From assembly GCF_004343035.1 (NCBI RefSeq), contig NZ_SMCQ01000011.1, forward strand, positions 19,613 through 83,612: 64,000 nucleotides of DNA, given 5' to 3'. A model generated the notes under the pieces. The model was not told the DNA's origin. It made no database searches and worked only from the letters and a program-made list of their open reading frames with translations. Origin of the DNA: Longibaculum muris (GTDB lineage: Bacteria > Bacillota_I > Bacilli_A > Erysipelotrichales > Coprobacillaceae). This document shows, piece after piece, positions 62,180 to 64,000 of the stretch. Each line of letters opens with the position of its first letter. Position 1 is the first letter of the stretch. The position numbers and the translations under genes are program-made.

Positions 62180-62852
62180 ATAACACCTCTTGATTGATAC
62201 GATAACCAATTCCTCTCACTGTTTCTATATAAGAGATACCTTGATAAGTTCCCAATTTATCTCTTAATCGTTTAACATGTACAGATAATGTATTATCTTC
62301 TACATAATATTCATCCTTTTCAATAGCCTCTAATAATTGTTGTCTTGTTAAAACTTGATTTTGATGAGTGACTAACATTTTTAAAATTTCAAAATCAATT
62401 ACTGATAAAGATAATTTTTCTTGTTGAACAAAGACTTCCCTTCTTTTTAAATATATCGATAAATCACCAATTCTTAATTGATCTTGCAAAGGTTGACTAC
62501 GTCGTAACAAGGCCAAAATTCTTGCATAGAGTTCTTTGATGCGAAATGGCTTTGTCATATAATCATCGCCACCACTGTTCAAACCTTCAACTAACATATC
62601 TTCATTATCATTAGCGGTTAAAAACAAAATAGGAACATGGGATGAAAGACGTACTTGTTGGCAAAGTGTAATTCCATCACCATCAGGCAATTGAATATCC
62701 AAGATAAGTAAATCATATTTATTTTGCAAATACTCACGTAATGCTATTTCATAACAATCTGCAATATGTACCTGATATTCTTTGATTTCTAAAGCTTCTT
62801 TTAATGATTTAGCTAACGCTAAATCATCTTCTACTAATAATATTCGACTCAT
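62166..62852 (-). CDS. OmpR-family response regulator
   Basis: 228 residues. Receiver (ILLVEDD; phospho-Asp in LLILDIQLPDGDG; Lys in MTKPF) and C-terminal winged helix (VKRLRDKLG, YIETVRGIGYR). ATG after AGGTGATAG. Confidence 0.94.
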   Translation of the reverse strand: MSRILLVEDDLALAKSLKEALEIKEYQVHIADCYEIALREYLQNKYDLLILDIQLPDGDGITLCQQVRLSSHVPILFLTANDNEDMLVEGLNSGGDDYMTKPFRIKELYARILALLRRSQPLQDQLRIGDLSIYLKRREVFVQQEKLSLSVIDFEILKMLVTHQNQVLTRQQLLEAIEKDEYYVEDNTLSVHVKRLRDKLGTYQGISYIETVRGIGYRINQEVLYGNK

Positions 62853-62874
62853 TTCTATCACCTATCTTTATTTT

Positions 62875-62903
62875 ATTATATAATGGTGACACTTTGATGA
62901 CAA
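62875..62903 (-). promoter_or_regulatory. Two-component operon promoter with response-regulator box
   Basis: TTGTCA, 17 bp, TATAAT on the minus strand. TGTCA-N6-TGTCA (62889-62902 in plus coordinates) overlaps the -35 box and matches the ABC operon box in 13 of 14 bases. Confidence 0.65.
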
Positions 62904-62905
62904 AG

Positions 62906-62930
62906 AAAAAGAACATCATTGTGTTCTTTT
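62906..62930. terminator. Terminator of the MerR gene
   Basis: AAAGAACA and TGTTCTTT around TCATTG. Confidence 0.75.
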
Positions 62931-63818
62931 CTTACGAATAATCATCTTTGCATCATAATATAGTCCTAATTCCTGACAAACTCTTTGATTGAGTTGAAAT
63001 TGTGTTGTGTAATATTGGTCATATGATGGTGATAGTTTTCTTAATGCTGGTATAAAAATATCATTATAACCAATATTTTGAAATACAATTTTCATTTTAC
63101 GGTTTGGATAACTCATAATTCTCCATGAAAGTTTTTTTGACATTTCATATGAAGATATAGCTGCCTGCTTATAATATTCATACGCTTCTTCGCTTTCTAA
63201 TTTTTCTTTATTATCCATTTGGACTTGTTTTATGATATTTAAAATACCTTCATTTCTCATCATTTTATTAATAAACATAAGCATTCTTACAGATAAAGGA
63301 ATCTTAATCGTTACATTATCCCAAAAATGAATAATATCATGATAAGCTTTTTCTTGTATGGGTGTTTCTATTTTTCCCTGTAAATAAGGTTCAAAATATT
63401 GGACAAGCATTTCTCCTAGAAAACCTGGTAATTGTTCCTTTATTGCCTCGGCAATACTAGTATAATCAATCATTTGATGAAGTTGTTGCATACTCAATGA
63501 ACCACTATCTTCCAATAATAGTTGAAAACATTCTAATTGTTGTTGATGAAAAGATAATTCTTTTTGTTTCTTAGCAAAAATATATCTTAATTTAGCTTCT
63601 CTATCTTTTCCATCTGAATTAAATACTCTTTTTATTTCATTAACTTCTAACCCTAATTTTCTTAATAATATAATTTCTTGAAGTTTTTTGATATCGTCCT
63701 CAGTAAATTCACGATAGCCATTTTCTTGCTTAGTTACTTTAATAAGACCTTGTTTTTCATAATAGTAAATAGCTTTCTTTGTTGTATTTAGCTGTTGACA
63801 TACTTCTTGTATTTTCAT
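62916..63818 (-). CDS. MerR-family transcriptional regulator
   Basis: 300 residues; ATG after GAGGTGGGAAG. N-terminal MerR domain (MKIQEVCQQLNTTKKAIYYYEKQGLI, EIILLRKLGLEVNEIKRVF), then a long helical region of about 200 residues with no known effector motif. The long C-terminal part suggests a TipA/BmrR-style ligand or protein sensor. Confidence 0.88.
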   Translation of the reverse strand: MKIQEVCQQLNTTKKAIYYYEKQGLIKVTKQENGYREFTEDDIKKLQEIILLRKLGLEVNEIKRVFNSDGKDREAKLRYIFAKKQKELSFHQQQLECFQLLLEDSGSLSMQQLHQMIDYTSIAEAIKEQLPGFLGEMLVQYFEPYLQGKIETPIQEKAYHDIIHFWDNVTIKIPLSVRMLMFINKMMRNEGILNIIKQVQMDNKEKLESEEAYEYYKQAAISSYEMSKKLSWRIMSYPNRKMKIVFQNIGYNDIFIPALRKLSPSYDQYYTTQFQLNQRVCQELGLYYDAKMIIRKKRTQ

Positions 63819-63837
63819 AACTTCCCACCTCACAAAA

Positions 63838-63868
63838 ATCTTACACTATGTCCCAAGGGTGTAGTCAA
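63838..63868 (-). promoter_or_regulatory. MerR-type promoter with 19-bp spacer
   Basis: On the minus strand TTGACT, 19 bp, TAAGAT, with a TACAC/GTGTA dyad in the spacer: the overlong spacer that MerR activators untwist. Confidence 0.7.
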
Positions 63869-63873
63869 GAAAA

Positions 63874-63897
63874 AAAAGAACATTACTGTTCTTTTAA
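63874..63897. terminator. Hairpin upstream of merR
   Basis: AAAAGAACA, TTAC, TGTTCTTTT, near the window end. 63898-64000 shows no gene. Confidence 0.6.
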
Positions 63898-64000
63898 GTA
63901 TTTTTGACTATTTAAAATTTAACGTGGTTTGAACTGACTACACATTATCGTGTGGTCTTTTTCTATTCTCCAATATTCTAGCTATAATTATTTATGGGGT

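Overview
The window looks like a low-GC, spore-forming or spore-derived gut Firmicute, most likely an Erysipelotrichia / Coprobacillaceae-type bacterium. The reasons are the A+T-rich genes, AGGAGG-type ribosome sites, the acetyl-diaminopimelate lysine route, LuxS, many GH1 phospho-glycosidases with lactose/cellobiose PTS parts, and exosporium-like collagen proteins. The genus is an inference; no marker gene here fixes it.

Left part (1-8.5 kb): a minus-strand operon dapF-dapH-deacetylase-aminotransferase makes meso-DAP by the N-acetyl route. It is followed by the start of a C39-peptidase gene whose ribosome site sits inside the operon terminator. Next come a lipoprotein, a small NrdD-tail-like protein, and a PadR / DUF2812 / DUF2812 / luxS operon whose first DUF2812 gene carries a nonsense codon. 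A tRNA-His gene follows.

8.5-13 kb is a decayed accessory island. A 32-bp near-copy of the tRNA-His 3' end lies 2.7 kb downstream and suggests an old att pair. A PadR / short membrane protein / secreted protein cassette occurs twice, in opposite directions, and both secreted-protein genes are broken. 13.2-15.9 kb holds a DUF1430-type membrane protein and ABC ATPase of the lactococcin-972 group, with no obvious bacteriocin. 15.9-19.9 kb holds a glycosyltransferase and three collagen-like (GPT/GAT repeat) surface proteins with BclA/BclB-like C-terminal domains.

19.9-45 kb is a large beta-glycoside region with five GH1 genes, three Gfo/Idh/MocA oxidoreductases, PTS IIB and IIC, an RPE-type epimerase, RpiB, DeoC, two conserved unknowns (DUF7916- and DUF4867-like), ManA and a predicted glycosidase. 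Regulators are a RpiR protein with two matching 15-bp palindromes, a LacI protein with a family of GAGTAAnCGTTT sites, and a PRD/EIIB activator. Between the first two clusters sits a compact locus with every architectural feature of the Fst/pAD1 par type I toxin-antitoxin family: a small hydrophobic peptide, a sequestered ribosome site, a converging short RNA, a shared terminator and two direct repeats. No IIA gene is in the window.

45-52 kb: an Mrp ATPase, YitT protein, DUF885 lipoprotein and a second RpiR regulator, then a remnant mobile element with a truncated tyrosine integrase, next to an array of six tRNA genes (Asn, Glu, Val, Thr, Lys, Leu in transcription order). 52-58 kb: a MIF-like protein, an aminotransferase and a PII-like gene. 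The last two are separated by a 4-kb island of small membrane proteins, a winged-helix regulator and broken genes, flanked by an exact 29-bp direct repeat. 58-64 kb: a two-component system with an FtsX-type ABC transporter, whose promoters share a PhoB-box-like site, and a MerR regulator with a classic 19-bp-spacer promoter.
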